A stretch of DNA of 64,000 nucleotides. Source: Yoonia maricola. GTDB taxonomy: Bacteria; Pseudomonadota; Alphaproteobacteria; Rhodobacterales; Rhodobacteraceae. Each line of letters starts with the position of its first letter. Position 1 is the stretch's first letter. The translations under genes were made by a program, and so were the position numbers. The notes beneath the pieces are model-generated. The model worked only from the letters and a program-made list of their open reading frames with translations, made no database searches and was not told where the DNA came from. Shown one piece after another: positions 1 through 9,901 of this stretch. The stretch lies in assembly GCF_002797915.1 (NCBI RefSeq), contig NZ_PGTY01000002.1, positions 589,001 to 653,000 on the forward strand, read 5' to 3'.

Positions 1-68
1 ACAACCGGGATGGATTGGGCCACGCGCAACAGGGTCGCACGCAGCCGAGGGGAAGAGGCAAGCATCAC

Positions 69-1676
69 TTATGCGCGCGTGATTGGACGGACGTCCAACT
101 GACGGTGGAACCAGAACTCATAGCCCTCTGCCCCGTTCATCGCGACGTTCAGTGCCGGTTGGTACAGCGGGATACGTGGTAGCTCATCCAGCACGATTTC
201 AAACATGCGCATGATCTTTGGCGCGTATTCCGGATCGTCCATTGGCATGTGCAACGTGGCATTCGTCAGCTCTTCGACTTCCTCGTTGCGGTAGTTGGAT
301 GAATTGAACAGGTGACCGTCCTGATAGGCCCAGAAGAAGTAGTAATCGGGTGTGTTGAGCCAGCCGCCGAAGTTCTCAAGATGCAATGGCAGGCGTTTTT
401 CGACCAGAACAGCCGTCCGCCAGTTGGCACCCGGGATCTTTTCGATGGTGACATTGATCCCGATCTCACCAAGTGCCTCTTGGACCAGTAGCGCGGTGGG
501 CTCCATCCAAGACGCCAGGTCCAGGCTGATCGACAATGGCACGTCGAACCCGTCCGCATAGCCAGAGGCGGCCATAAGCTCCTTCGCCTTGTCAATATCC
601 GTGTAATACTGCGTCTTGCGCGGCCACGCGATATCTGTGATCTCTTCCTCACCGCCCCACATGGGCAATCCGCGACCATAGGCTGCGGCCTGAAAGATAT
701 CCTCGTACGGGATCGCGTAAGCGATGGCTTTGCGAACATTTGAATCCTGGAACGGCTCAAACGCAAAGTTTGGGTTCAGGCAGTGGATGCAGTTTTCGAC
801 GGGGGTCGAGAACACATCAAGCGTATCGGCCAGTTCTGCGGCGTCCTTGTCGGGGATGTCGAATGCGACCTGCACATCGCCCCGTTCTACCAGTGCGCGA
901 CGGGTCGCGGGACTTGGGACTTCGCGGATCACAACACGCTGCAACGCGGGCAACGGGCCACCAACCCAATCGTCATTGCGCTCATAGACAAGCTGTTCAC
1001 CGGGCGTCCAGCGCGCCACCTTATACGCACCCGATCCAGCAGGTGTCGTGTGAAGGTATTCCGTCGCCCAAGGGTCGTCTTCGGTTGCGTTGGCCAATGC
1101 CTCAACCGAATTCATGATATAGGGCACAGGGACAGCCAAATCCGGGATCGTCAGCTTGGACGCACGGTCCAGCTTGATCACGAAAGTCTCTTCATCGACG
1201 GCTTCGAATTGGTCGGGACGTTCCAATCCGCCGGCCTTCATCTGAACGGTTGGGAAACCCCCGACCGACACGGCGCGATCAAAGGACCATTTGACGTCTT
1301 GGGCTGTAACCTTGCGCCCATCCCAGAAAGTCGCGTTTGATTTCAGCTTGAAAGTAAGCGTTAGGCCGTCCTCAGACTCCGTCCAACTTTCGGCAAGCTC
1401 TGGCTCGATCACCTCATAATCGTAGGAGAACCCACCGTCGGGTGTTTGCTTCGTCCCGAATGACAGCAAGCGATCATAACAGTTGATCCCAACCTGATAA
1501 GATGCGCGACTTGTGCCAGAGCGGTGCAGATCAAGGCTGTTGATGGTTGCACCCGTCACAACGACCAGCGTGTCTGATCCTTGGGCCGCGGCAGGCATCG
1601 CACGCAGAAATGGCAGAACGGAAGCGCCCGCAGCACCCATCTTTAGAAAGTTACGTCTGGAGGTTGTATCGGTCAT
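69..1676 (-). CDS. ABC transporter substrate-binding protein, family 5 (peptide/opine type)
   Basis: 535-residue periplasmic binding protein of the DppA/OppA class (SBP family 5). The N-terminus carries a Tat-type signal (SRRNFLK, then a hydrophobic stretch ending in AAAQ), so it is probably exported folded. The body shows the family's 'LAESWTESEDGLTLTFKLKS' block and the 'DVKWSFDRA' block. Length is normal for the family. It is divergent from the LysR gene at 1815 and shares a 138-bp control region with it. Any partner permeases would lie to the left, outside the window. Family 5 proteins bind peptides, opines, nickel or cationic amides, and the ligand cannot be told from sequence. The neighbourhood suggests a nitrogen-rich organic compound (inference). 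Confidence 0.92.
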   Translation of the reverse strand: MTDTTSRRNFLKMGAAGASVLPFLRAMPAAAQGSDTLVVVTGATINSLDLHRSGTSRASYQVGINCYDRLLSFGTKQTPDGGFSYDYEVIEPELAESWTESEDGLTLTFKLKSNATFWDGRKVTAQDVKWSFDRAVSVGGFPTVQMKAGGLERPDQFEAVDEETFVIKLDRASKLTIPDLAVPVPYIMNSVEALANATEDDPWATEYLHTTPAGSGAYKVARWTPGEQLVYERNDDWVGGPLPALQRVVIREVPSPATRRALVERGDVQVAFDIPDKDAAELADTLDVFSTPVENCIHCLNPNFAFEPFQDSNVRKAIAYAIPYEDIFQAAAYGRGLPMWGGEEEITDIAWPRKTQYYTDIDKAKELMAASGYADGFDVPLSISLDLASWMEPTALLVQEALGEIGINVTIEKIPGANWRTAVLVEKRLPLHLENFGGWLNTPDYYFFWAYQDGHLFNSSNYRNEEVEELTNATLHMPMDDPEYAPKIMRMFEIVLDELPRIPLYQPALNVAMNGAEGYEFWFHRQLDVRPITRA

Positions 1677-1770
1677 GTTTCTCTCTCGCTGTTGTCTGTT
1701 TTCTTAGGATTCGGCAGTTGGAAAGAGGTTGCGATGGATTACCGTGCACTTCTAATGCTATAAAATCATA

Positions 1771-1800
1771 TATACGTTGCATTTTTTGCATCATAGCGAG
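1771..1800. promoter_or_regulatory. Candidate LysR operator, copy 1
   Basis: The motif TGCA-N5-TGCATCAT lies at 1778-1794, just upstream of the lysR start and inside the control region shared with the divergent binding-protein gene. The same motif with the same spacing recurs at 2741-2757 before the BMP operon. It fits the T-N11-A type of LysR site. Binding by the local regulator is inferred. Confidence 0.45.
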
Positions 1801-1814
1801 AAAAGGTACGTCAT

Positions 1815-2714
1815 TTGAAATACTTAAAGACCTTTGAGTTGATCGAAGCGGTGGTTCGGGCTGGATCAATTAGAAAAGCTGCCGAAGACACCAACCTGAC
1901 CGCTTCGGCGCTGAACAGGCGGATACAAAACTTCGAGCAGGAATTTGGCTGGCCGATCTTCGAGCGCCTGCCACGGGGGATGCGGCTGAACCCAGCAGGA
2001 GAGTTGTTGATGCAGCATATCCGCTTGCAGCGGACCGACTTGGCCCGAGTCCAATCGCAGGTGGCTGATTTGTCAGGGCAAAGGCGCGGGCATGTTTCTA
2101 TTGCGTGTTCGCAAGCCCTGCTTCCGTATTTCCTCCCCGAACAAATCGCGATTTACCGCGCCGCACACCCCGGTGTCAGTTTTACGGTCAACGTCCGGGA
2201 TCGGGCGCAAGCCGAGCAGGATCTCGCATCGTTCAGCAGTGACATTGCCCTTGTCTTTGAGCCCATCCACCTTGTGGATTTCGAAGTCCTCTATGCACTT
2301 CCACAACCCGTTCACGCCGTCTTCAAAAGCGACAGCTTTTTGGCACGGCAAACCGAATTGCGTTTGAGGGATTGCTTAACCCAGCAACTGGTCTTGCCCT
2401 CCACCGCTTACGGTGTGCGCCATCTGCTCAACAATGCGGCGGCCCGAAAGGGGCATAGCTTGACCCCGATTGTCGAAACCGAGTCATTTGAACTGATCCG
2501 CCATTACGTTACCCGAGAGAACGCTGTTGGCTTCCAGATCCCCATTGGATTGAGCACCGAACAGCAGCCGGACATCATGCATTTGCCATTGTCGGAAAAA
2601 GACATCCCAGCAGGGCGTCTTTTGCTTGGCCAAATGAAGGGTCGCGCGCTCCCCTTGGCCTCGTTCAAGTTTAGCCAACAGCTTACTGCAGCGCTGGCGC
2701 ATTGGGCGGAATAG
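1815..2714 (+). CDS. LysR-family transcriptional regulator
   Basis: 299 residues, the usual LysR length. Residues 1-60 form the winged helix-turn-helix (KYLKTFELIEAVVRAGSIRKAA, then TASALNRRIQNFE), and residues about 90-290 form the periplasmic-binding-like effector domain. The start is a TTG at 1815; no ATG precedes the helix-turn-helix in frame. It lies between the divergent family-5 binding protein and the BMP transport operon that follows in the same direction. A shared TGCA-N5-TGCATCAT motif before both suggests it controls the two. The effector is unknown; a substrate of the adjacent transporters is likely (inference). Confidence 0.93.
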   Translation: MKYLKTFELIEAVVRAGSIRKAAEDTNLTASALNRRIQNFEQEFGWPIFERLPRGMRLNPAGELLMQHIRLQRTDLARVQSQVADLSGQRRGHVSIACSQALLPYFLPEQIAIYRAAHPGVSFTVNVRDRAQAEQDLASFSSDIALVFEPIHLVDFEVLYALPQPVHAVFKSDSFLARQTELRLRDCLTQQLVLPSTAYGVRHLLNNAAARKGHSLTPIVETESFELIRHYVTRENAVGFQIPIGLSTEQQPDIMHLPLSEKDIPAGRLLLGQMKGRALPLASFKFSQQLTAALAHWAE

Positions 2715-2737
2715 CCCAGCAACAACTTGTGGAAGAG

Positions 2738-2760
2738 TGCTGCAAAATTTGCATCATTAT
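2738..2760. promoter_or_regulatory. Candidate LysR operator, copy 2
   Basis: The second occurrence of TGCA-N5-TGCATCAT is at 2741-2757, about 120 bp before the BMP binding-protein start. About 16 of 20 aligned bases agree with the copy at 1776-1795. It is a candidate site linking the regulator to this operon. Confidence 0.45.
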
Positions 2761-2876
2761 GTTGCGAAACTAGCAGACGACAGCATCGCTTTAATGGGTT
2801 CATGATAAGCCGAAGGGAATTGGGGCGCTGCATGAGCACGTCCATTCCGATGTCGCTACGCCATAGGAGCTTACCA

Positions 2877-3992
2877 ATGTCATTCAAATCATTCTCCCGC
2901 CGGGGTTTCCTCAAGAGCACCGCTGCAGTTGCAGGTGTAACCGCACTTCCTCAATTTGTCGCCGCTGATGGCCATGCGCCTCTGACCGTGGGCTTCATCT
3001 ATGTCGGCCCAAAGGATGATTTCGGCTATAACCAAGCCCATGCCGAAGGCGCTACTGCTGTGAAGGCAATGGAAGGCGTTGTTGTTGTCGAGGAAGAAAA
3101 CGTCGCCGAAACCACCGATGTCCAGAACTCCATGGAGTCGATGATCAATTTTGACGATGCAAAACTGCTGTTTCCAACGTCATTCGGCTATTTCAATCCA
3201 CATGTTCTGGAAACTGCCCCCAAACACCCCGACGTCCGGTTCCAGCACGCGGCGGGCCTCTGGTCAGAAGGTATGCCAACAAACGTCGGCTCTTATTTTG
3301 GGTATATCGGCATGGGGCAGTACTTGAACGGGATCACAGCCGGCCACGCAACGACCACCAAAAAGATTGGTTTTGTTGCCGCCAAGCCTATTCCGCAAGT
3401 TCTTCTAAACATCAATTCGTTCCTGCTGGGTGCCCGTCAGGTTGACCCTGAAATTACTTGCCAGGTCATCTTTACCGGCGAATGGTCTCTTGCGGTCAAA
3501 GAGGCTGAAGCCACCAATGCGTTGGCTGACGCAGGTTGTGACGTGATCACATGCCATGTCGATGGCCCCAAAGTTGTCATGGAAACTGCTGCAGGACGTG
3601 ATTGCTTTGTCTGCGGATATCACGCCAACCAGGCCCCCCTTGCGCCGGAGAAATACCTGACCGGTGCCGAATGGAACTGGGCCGGTGTTTACACGGGCAT
3701 GGTTCAGACCGTTTTGGATGGCGGTACCATCGACAACTTCGTGCGGGGCGGTTTGGCCGACGGGTTCATCAAGATGTCGCCTTTGGGTCCAGCTGTGTCT
3801 GACGCCTCACGCGCGCAGTTCGAAGCCGTGAAAGCAGAGATCATGGCCGGTGGCTTTGCCGCAATCAAAGGCCCGTTGAACGATAACACAGGTAATGCGC
3901 TTTTGGGCGCAGGCGATGCGTTGGTTGAAACCGATATCGCCTTGGAAAGCATGGATTACCTGGTCGAGGGCGTGATCGGCTCAACATCCTGA
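2877..3992 (+). CDS. BMP-family ABC transporter substrate-binding protein
   Basis: 371-residue periplasmic lipoprotein-like binding protein of the BMP/Med/PnrA family, which binds nucleosides or related heterocycles. The frame is open upstream to 2727. The ATG at 2877 is chosen because an AGGAG lies 7 bases before it and the Tat signal (SRRGFLKSTAAVAG) starts right there. The mature part begins 'PLTVGFIYVGPKDDFGYNQAHAEG', typical of the family. It is the first gene of a tightly packed operon that continues with two permeases, formamidase, cysteine hydrolases and the ATPase. The ligand is probably a small nitrogenous compound matching the downstream hydrolases rather than a classical nucleoside (inference). 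Confidence 0.93.
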   Translation: MSFKSFSRRGFLKSTAAVAGVTALPQFVAADGHAPLTVGFIYVGPKDDFGYNQAHAEGATAVKAMEGVVVVEEENVAETTDVQNSMESMINFDDAKLLFPTSFGYFNPHVLETAPKHPDVRFQHAAGLWSEGMPTNVGSYFGYIGMGQYLNGITAGHATTTKKIGFVAAKPIPQVLLNINSFLLGARQVDPEITCQVIFTGEWSLAVKEAEATNALADAGCDVITCHVDGPKVVMETAAGRDCFVCGYHANQAPLAPEKYLTGAEWNWAGVYTGMVQTVLDGGTIDNFVRGGLADGFIKMSPLGPAVSDASRAQFEAVKAEIMAGGFAAIKGPLNDNTGNALLGAGDALVETDIALESMDYLVEGVIGSTS

Positions 3993-4013
3993 TCATAAGA
4001 TCAAGGGGCAGCC

Positions 4014-5123
4014 ATGACGGATCAAACAGCATCGACACCGCTTGTCACACCATCGCCCAATGGTTTTTTGGGGATGCTCGCGCGTCGGTCCGAGGCCGTC
4101 ATCCTGCCCCTTGCTGCTTTGTTGGTTGGCTTTGCGGTGTTCAGCATCTTCTTGTTGCTGCAAGGCAAATCACCGACCGAGTTTTTTGCTCTGACCTACC
4201 GCGCGGGCTTTGGCACCGCGTTTTCATGGCAAAACACCCTGTCCCGCACCGCCCCTTTGTTGTTTGCCGCTCTTTGTGTCGCCTTGCCTGCCCGTTTGGG
4301 CCTCGTGGTCATTGGCGGTGAGGGCGCCATCGTTTTGGGCGGCGTTGCTGCAGGGGCCATGGGGGCCCTTCTTGCACAGAGTTCCGGTCTGATTGCTGTA
4401 CCAATGATGGTCGCGAGCGCGATGATTGTTGGCGGTCTATGGATCGGAAGTGTTGGGGCCTTGCGCTATTATCGCGGGGTAAATGAAACGATTGCCAGCT
4501 TGCTCATGGCTTATATCGCGATAGCCCTGATGAACCATCTTGTTGAGGGTCCGCTGCGTGACCCGGCGAGCCTGAACAAACCTTCAACAGCACCGCTGGC
4601 TGACAATTTGCGCGTGGGTGATATCCCAGGTTGGGAGGTCCACTGGGGTCTCGCTTTCGCGGTGCTTTGCTGCGTGTTGGCTTGGGTCCTCATCGAGAAA
4701 ACCACATGGGGCTTTGCTGCAAGGATCGCGGGCGGCAATATGCGGGCCGCACAGGTACAGGGCTTGCCAGTGGGTCGTTTGATCGTCGGCTTCACAGCAC
4801 TTGGCGGTGCGCTTGCAGGGCTGGCAGGATATTTCGAAGTCACCGCTGTACACGGCGCGGCCAATGCGAGCTTGGCAACAGGATATGGTTACACAGGCAT
4901 TCTGATCGCCTTTCTTGCGCGGCATAACCCGCTTGCCATTATCCCTGTAGCCATCCTGCTGGCCGGGTTTGAAGCGTCTTCAGGCCTGATTCAACGACGC
5001 ATGGACCTGCCAGATGCCACAACCCTTGTCCTGCAAGGCTTTGTCTTCATCTCCATCCTGATGAGCGACACGCTCTATGGCCGCTTCAAGGTTTTTGCGC
5101 CTGAACGCTGGAGGTCGGCATAA
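4014..5123 (+). CDS. ABC transporter permease, BMP/nucleoside type (first subunit)
   Basis: 369-residue inner-membrane permease of the branched-chain/nucleoside (BPD_transp_2) family with about nine hydrophobic segments. The family hallmark 'GGEGAIVLGGVAAGA' sits near residue 102, and 'GGNMRAAQVQGLPV' lies in the cytoplasmic coupling region. It corresponds to the YufP/NupP subunit of nucleoside importers. Its TAA stop overlaps the ATG of the next permease by one base (TAATG), so the two are translationally coupled and presumably form a heterodimer that works with the ATPase at 7734. Confidence 0.93.
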   Translation: MTDQTASTPLVTPSPNGFLGMLARRSEAVILPLAALLVGFAVFSIFLLLQGKSPTEFFALTYRAGFGTAFSWQNTLSRTAPLLFAALCVALPARLGLVVIGGEGAIVLGGVAAGAMGALLAQSSGLIAVPMMVASAMIVGGLWIGSVGALRYYRGVNETIASLLMAYIAIALMNHLVEGPLRDPASLNKPSTAPLADNLRVGDIPGWEVHWGLAFAVLCCVLAWVLIEKTTWGFAARIAGGNMRAAQVQGLPVGRLIVGFTALGGALAGLAGYFEVTAVHGAANASLATGYGYTGILIAFLARHNPLAIIPVAILLAGFEASSGLIQRRMDLPDATTLVLQGFVFISILMSDTLYGRFKVFAPERWRSA

Positions 5124-6043
5124 TGGAAGATCTGGGCCTGTGGGTCATCCCCCTCGCGATCTTAGGCGGCGCAATCCGCGTCTCGACCCCGTTCTTATTC
5201 GTGAGCCTCGGCGAGGTTTTGACCGAACGGTCCGGCCGCATTAACCTTGGGCTGGAAGGCACGTTGGTCTTTGGGGCTATGTCAGCCTACGCCATCGCAT
5301 ATCTCACCGGATCGCCATGGCTCGGTGTTTTGGCCGCCGCTGCAGGTGGGGCAGTTTTCGGGCTGATCCATGGGCTGATTTGTTGGCTTCCCCGCGTCAA
5401 CGACATCGCTGTAGGGATCGCGATGATGATCCTTGGCATGGGCCTCGCCTTCTATTTTGGCAAACCCTACGTGCAGCCTGTGGCTCCTGATTTGCCGTCG
5501 ATCAGTTTTGGCTGGTGGTCTGACGTCCCACAGGTGAAAGCGGCCCTGCGCGTGAACGTGCTATTCCTGATCGGGGCTGTGCTGGCATTCGCCATGTGGT
5601 GGATGTTTCGCGCGACCAAAGTAGGGCTGGTCATCCGTGTGGTGGGTGACAGCACTGATGCAGCCCGTGCGATGGGCCTGCGCCCAGCGTTAATCCGCAC
5701 GCTGGCCACTGCTGCCGGCGGGGCTTTTGCGGGTGTGGGCGGTGCGTATCTATCCCTGTTCTATCCCGGCAGCTGGAACGAGGGCATCTCATCTGGTCAA
5801 GGCCTGATGGCCGTGGCCCTCGTGATTTTCGCCCGCTGGAATGCCGTCGCTTGCTTTGGCGCTGCCTTGCTGTTCGGCGGTGCTGGCGCACTGGGACCAA
5901 CCCTGCAGTCGGTTGGGGTGTCTGAAGGGTACTACCTGTTTTTCGCCGCACCCTACGTGCTGACGCTGGGTGTTCTTATCGCAACCTCCTCGCCCACACG
6001 TGCCATGACCGGCGCCCCGGGTGAGTTGAGCATTACCAAATAG
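5123..6043 (+). CDS. ABC transporter permease, BMP/nucleoside type (second subunit)
   Basis: 306-residue permease of the same family as its neighbour, matching the YufQ/NupQ subunit. It has the conserved 'GEVLTERSGRINLGLEGTLV' block near residue 30 and 'RVVGDSTDAARAMGL' in the cytoplasmic loop. Starts on the ATG overlapping the preceding stop codon. The formamidase gene follows after 9 bases with its own GGAG ribosome-binding site. Confidence 0.93.
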   Translation: MEDLGLWVIPLAILGGAIRVSTPFLFVSLGEVLTERSGRINLGLEGTLVFGAMSAYAIAYLTGSPWLGVLAAAAGGAVFGLIHGLICWLPRVNDIAVGIAMMILGMGLAFYFGKPYVQPVAPDLPSISFGWWSDVPQVKAALRVNVLFLIGAVLAFAMWWMFRATKVGLVIRVVGDSTDAARAMGLRPALIRTLATAAGGAFAGVGGAYLSLFYPGSWNEGISSGQGLMAVALVIFARWNAVACFGAALLFGGAGALGPTLQSVGVSEGYYLFFAAPYVLTLGVLIATSSPTRAMTGAPGELSITK

Positions 6044-6052
6044 GAGAGTGAC

Positions 6053-7066
6053 ATGAATGGTCTTGGAGGTCTGAACAAATCCCCCAATGGTGTGGTCATC
6101 GGTCTGGTGCAACTCAAACTGCCCACCGTCGTCACGCCAGATGATCTGGCCGCCCAAACGGCCCGCATCGTTGAGATGACAGCAAAGGCACGGCGTAACA
6201 TGGGCACGATGGATCTTGTCGTGTTTCCAGAATATGCGCTGCACGGCCTGTCGATGGACATCAATCCCGACATCATGTGCACCATGGACGGCCCCGAAGT
6301 TGCGGCTTTCAAGCAAGCCTGCATCGACAACGACATTTGGGGGTGCTTTTCGATCATGGAAAAGAACCCCGGCGGCATGCCTTGGAATACCGGGCTGATT
6401 ATCGACAATATGGGCGAGGTCAAACTCTACTATCGCAAGATGCACCCGTGGGTCCCGGTCGAACCTTGGGCCCCCGGCGATGGCGGCATTCCGGTGATCG
6501 AGGGGCCAAAGGGGTGCAAACTGTCGCTCATCATCTGCCATGACGGCATGTTCCCCGAAATGGCACGTGAGGCGGCCTATAAAGGGGCGGAGATCATGCT
6601 GCGCACGGCGGGCTACACCGCACCGATCCGCGACAGCTGGAAATTCACCAATCAATCCAACGCGTTTTGTAACCTGATGGTCACGGCCAATGTCTGCATG
6701 TGCGGCACGGACGGCACCTTTGACAGTATGGGCGAAGGAATGATCTGCAACTTTGACGGCAGCATTATTGCGCATGGGACATCTGGCCGCGCGGATGAGA
6801 TCATCACCGCCGAAGTCCGCCCTGATCTTGTCCGCGAAGCGCGGATCAACTGGGGGGTTGAGAACAATATCTACCAATTCGGCCATCGCGGTTATGTCGC
6901 CGTCAAAGGCGGCGCGCAGGATTGCCCCTACACCTACATGACCGATCTGGCTGCTGGGCAATATCGCCTGCCATGGGAGGATGAAGTCAAAACCACCGAC
7001 GGCACAGACTTTGGCTTTCCCGCACCAACCGTCCTCTTCAAAACAACACCTGAGGCCGCCGAATGA
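6053..7066 (+). CDS. amiF: Formamidase (aliphatic amidase / nitrilase superfamily)
   Basis: 337-residue cytoplasmic amidase that should hydrolyse formamide to formate and ammonia. The catalytic triad of the nitrilase superfamily is complete: Glu60 (VFPEYALHG), Lys129 (YYRKMHPW) and Cys162 (LIICHDGMF). The spacing is that of Helicobacter AmiF (E60/K133/C166), and the length also fits formamidases. It sits between the permeases and a biuret-hydrolase-like enzyme, and its stop overlaps the next start as ATGA. The context suggests it releases ammonia from a formamide or small amide made from the imported substrate. An aliphatic amidase acting on a slightly larger amide is the main alternative. 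Confidence 0.85.
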   Translation: MNGLGGLNKSPNGVVIGLVQLKLPTVVTPDDLAAQTARIVEMTAKARRNMGTMDLVVFPEYALHGLSMDINPDIMCTMDGPEVAAFKQACIDNDIWGCFSIMEKNPGGMPWNTGLIIDNMGEVKLYYRKMHPWVPVEPWAPGDGGIPVIEGPKGCKLSLIICHDGMFPEMAREAAYKGAEIMLRTAGYTAPIRDSWKFTNQSNAFCNLMVTANVCMCGTDGTFDSMGEGMICNFDGSIIAHGTSGRADEIITAEVRPDLVREARINWGVENNIYQFGHRGYVAVKGGAQDCPYTYMTDLAAGQYRLPWEDEVKTTDGTDFGFPAPTVLFKTTPEAAE

Positions 7067-7737
7067 CCATTCAAGCCGACCCCTACGTCTGGCCCTACAA
7101 CGGCGATCTGCGCCCAGAGAACACGGCGCTAATCATCATCGACATGCAAACCGATTTTTGCGGCACCGGTGGCTACGTGGACAAAATGGGTTACGACCTG
7201 TCCATGACCCAAGCCCCAATTGCGCCGATTAAGGCGGTGCTCACAACAATGCGCGCCAAAGGCTACCACATCATCCACACGCGTGAAGGCCACCGCACCG
7301 ATCTGGCCGACCTGCCCGCCAACAAGCGCTGGCGCAGCCAACAGATTGGCGCAGGCATTGGGGATCCCGGACCTTGCGGTAAAATCCTTGTACGCGGTGA
7401 GGCAGGTTGGGACATCATCCCCGAGCTTTACCCAATTGACGGCGAACCCATCATTGATAAGCCCGGCAAGGGCAGTTTCTACGCAACCGATCTGGAAATG
7501 ATCCTGCGCACGCGGCGGATCGACAATCTCATCCTGACGGGCATCACCACAGATGTCTGCGTTTCCACGACAATGCGTGAAGGCAATGACCGGGGCTTTG
7601 AATGCCTCATCCTGTCTGATTGTTGCGGGGCAACAGACAAAGGTAACCATGACGCAGCACTCAAGATGGTCACCATGCAAGGCGGCGTCTTTGGGGCCGT
7701 CAGCGATAGCGAAACGCTGCTGAGCCAGCTGCCATGA
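7063..7737 (+). CDS. Biuret-hydrolase-like cysteine hydrolase (isochorismatase superfamily)
   Basis: 224-residue cytoplasmic hydrolase. The isochorismatase-type triad is visible as Asp27 (IIIDMQTDF), Lys133 (IDKPGKGSF) and Cys166 (TTDVCVST). These three positions are each nine lower than the D36/K142/C175 of Rhizobium biuret hydrolase as I recall it, and the N-terminal 'DPYVWPYNG' block also resembles that enzyme. Biuret hydrolase makes allophanate and ammonia from biuret. Close relatives act on guanylurea, giving guanidine, or on ureidoacrylate (RutB). It is coupled by ATGA overlaps to the genes on both sides. The family is certain; the substrate is inferred. Confidence 0.8.
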   Translation: MTIQADPYVWPYNGDLRPENTALIIIDMQTDFCGTGGYVDKMGYDLSMTQAPIAPIKAVLTTMRAKGYHIIHTREGHRTDLADLPANKRWRSQQIGAGIGDPGPCGKILVRGEAGWDIIPELYPIDGEPIIDKPGKGSFYATDLEMILRTRRIDNLILTGITTDVCVSTTMREGNDRGFECLILSDCCGATDKGNHDAALKMVTMQGGVFGAVSDSETLLSQLP

Positions 7738-9233
7738 CCCAAGGCGCAATCGGTGTTGAAACGCTGCATATGACGATGAGATTTGGGGCTTTCACGGCAC
7801 TGGACGATTGTTCGATCCATATCAAGCCCGGCAGTTTTCACGCGCTGCTAGGCGAAAATGGCGCAGGCAAGTCCACGCTCGTTAAATGCATGATGGGGTT
7901 TTACCCCGCAACATCGGGCGAAATGCTCGTGGACCGCAAAGAAGCCCGCATCGACGATCCCAAAGCCGCCCACGCGCTTGGCCTTGGGATGGTCTATCAA
8001 CACTTTACCTTGGTGCCTTCGCTGACCGTTGCAGAAAATCTGGTGATCAGCCGCGAAGACGCGCCTTCCGTGATCGACTGGCGTGCCGAGCGTGCTGCGC
8101 TGCGAACCTTTATGGAGAAAATGCCCTTCCGGGTGCCTCTGGATCGACCGGTCAGCGCCTTGGCGGCGGGCGAAAAGCAAAAGCTGGAAATCCTCAAGCA
8201 GCTTTACCTTGGACGGCGTTTTCTGATCCTTGATGAGCCTACCTCGGTTCTGACGCCAGATGAGGCTGACGAAGTACTGGGCCATGTCCGCAAGCTTTGC
8301 GCGGATGGTGCGATCTCGGTCCTGATGATCACCCATAAATTCCGCGAAGTGACGGCCTATGCGGATGAAGTCTCGGTCCTGCGTCGAGGTAAACTGGTGG
8401 GCAGTGGCAAGGTTAGCGACCTTAGTCACGCCGATATGGCCGCAATGATGATGGGCGACGCCACCTTGGCCACGGCCGCCGAACGCACCGGCGATGCTGG
8501 CGCGCCGATTTTGCAGCTTCAACAGGCACGTGCGAAAGACCGGTCCGGTCTCAAAGACATCGAAATTACGAATCTCACGGTGCATGCAGGCGAAATCGTC
8601 GGGATTGCAGGCATCTCTGGCAATGGCCAAATGGAGCTGATGGAAGTCCTGACCGGACAGCGGCCACTGGAAGGCGGTACAATCCGCGTCAAAGGCGCGC
8701 CATACGGTGCCACACGGCAAGAGGCCCAGACCCACAGCGTCCGCTATCTGCCTGAGGAGCCTTTGCAAAACGCCTGCGCGCCGCGCATGTCCGTGGCCGA
8801 AAATATCGCCTTTCGCAACTTTGATGGCGCGGGCTTTTGGCTGTCGCCGCGTAAGATGCGCGACCATGCAAACGATCTTGTCGCCGCTTTCAAAGTCAAA
8901 ACAGCCTCGATCAACAGCCCCATGCAATCCTTATCGGGGGGCAATGTGCAGCGCGCGGTTCTGGCGCGGGAATTATCGGGCGCGGTTGATCTACTCATTA
9001 TCTCCAACCCCTGCTTTGGCCTTGATTTTTCAGCCGTCAGCGAAATCCGTGCGCGCATCATGACCGCACGCAATAGCAACACGGCGGTGTTGCTTATGTC
9101 CGAAGACCTTGATGAAATCATGGAATTGGCGGACCGGGTGATGGTCATGTCCGAAGGGCGCATCGCCTATGATACGCCGATTGCACAGGCGGATATCGCC
9201 ACTATTGGCCATCACATGGGGGGGCATGCCTGA
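7734..9233 (+). CDS. ABC transporter ATP-binding protein, two nucleotide-binding domains
   Basis: 499-residue ATPase with two tandem ABC domains, as in sugar and nucleoside importers (YufO/NupO type). Domain 1 has a canonical Walker A at residues 40-48 (GENGAGKST) and a Walker B '[14 protein letters not shown]'. Domain 2 has the family's relaxed versions ([19 protein letters not shown], '[13 protein letters not shown]'). It powers the two permeases encoded upstream. Placement between two cysteine-hydrolase genes, with ATGA and TGATG overlaps, shows that transport and hydrolysis are co-expressed. Confidence 0.95.
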   Translation: MTQGAIGVETLHMTMRFGAFTALDDCSIHIKPGSFHALLGENGAGKSTLVKCMMGFYPATSGEMLVDRKEARIDDPKAAHALGLGMVYQHFTLVPSLTVAENLVISREDAPSVIDWRAERAALRTFMEKMPFRVPLDRPVSALAAGEKQKLEILKQLYLGRRFLILDEPTSVLTPDEADEVLGHVRKLCADGAISVLMITHKFREVTAYADEVSVLRRGKLVGSGKVSDLSHADMAAMMMGDATLATAAERTGDAGAPILQLQQARAKDRSGLKDIEITNLTVHAGEIVGIAGISGNGQMELMEVLTGQRPLEGGTIRVKGAPYGATRQEAQTHSVRYLPEEPLQNACAPRMSVAENIAFRNFDGAGFWLSPRKMRDHANDLVAAFKVKTASINSPMQSLSGGNVQRAVLARELSGAVDLLIISNPCFGLDFSAVSEIRARIMTARNSNTAVLLMSEDLDEIMELADRVMVMSEGRIAYDTPIAQADIATIGHHMGGHA

Positions 9234-9901
9234 TGGTGCAGATTGCAACCGCCCGACCCTTTGTGTTCGATTTTGATCCCAAGACAACCGCTCTCATCGT
9301 GATTGACATGCAACGAGACTTTATCGAGCCGGGTGGCTTTGGGGAAACGCTTGGTAATGATGTGTCGCTGCTACAAGCGATTGTGCCAACGACCGCCAAA
9401 CTACTGGCACTTTGCCGCGCCCATGGTTTGCCCGTTATTCACACCCGCGAATGCCACAAACCCGATCTTTCCGACCTGCCAGATGCCAAGCGTGACCGGG
9501 GCCAACCCAGCCTGCGGATCGGTGATCCGGGGCCGATGGGCCGCATCTTGGTCGCTGGCGAAGACGGGGCCGATATCATTCCGCAGGTCTATCCGATTGC
9601 AGATGAGCTGGTGATCGACAAACCCGGCAAAGGTGCATTCTACGCGACAAGCCTTGCCGATCATCTGGCACAACGCGGCATAAAGACCCTGATATTTGCC
9701 GGGGTCACAACCGAAGTCTGCGTGCAAACCACGATGCGCGAGGCAAATGATCGCGGCTTTGAGTGCCTGCTGATCGAAGACGCCACCGAAAGCTATTTTC
9801 CCGCCTTCAAGACCGCGACGCTCGATATGATCCGCGCGCAAGGCGCCATTGTGGGCTGGACAGCAACCTACGCAGAGTTAGCGGCAGCATTCAATGATTG
9901 A
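9233..9901 (+). CDS. Second biuret-hydrolase-like cysteine hydrolase (isochorismatase superfamily)
   Basis: 222 residues with the triad Asp25 (VIDMQRDF), Lys130 (IDKPGKGAF) and Cys163 (TTEVCVQT). It is paralogous to the enzyme at 7063: both share 'HTRE.H..DL.DLP..KR' and 'IGDPGP.G.IL', but the region around residues 30-45 and the C-terminus differ. Two related amidohydrolases in one operon suggest consecutive steps on a ureido or biuret-like compound, or two related substrates. Its start overlaps the ATPase stop (TGATG), and its end overlaps the cupin start by 8 bases. Confidence 0.8.
   Translation: MVQIATARPFVFDFDPKTTALIVIDMQRDFIEPGGFGETLGNDVSLLQAIVPTTAKLLALCRAHGLPVIHTRECHKPDLSDLPDAKRDRGQPSLRIGDPGPMGRILVAGEDGADIIPQVYPIADELVIDKPGKGAFYATSLADHLAQRGIKTLIFAGVTTEVCVQTTMREANDRGFECLLIEDATESYFPAFKTATLDMIRAQGAIVGWTATYAELAAAFND

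Noticed and set aside
5789..6961. 390-codon minus-strand frame
   Set aside because: Antisense to a permease and the formamidase, both clear genes; His/Arg-rich composition typical of a shadow frame.
7848..8927. 359-codon minus-strand frame
   Set aside because: Fully antisense to the well-supported ABC ATPase; no start signal or domain.
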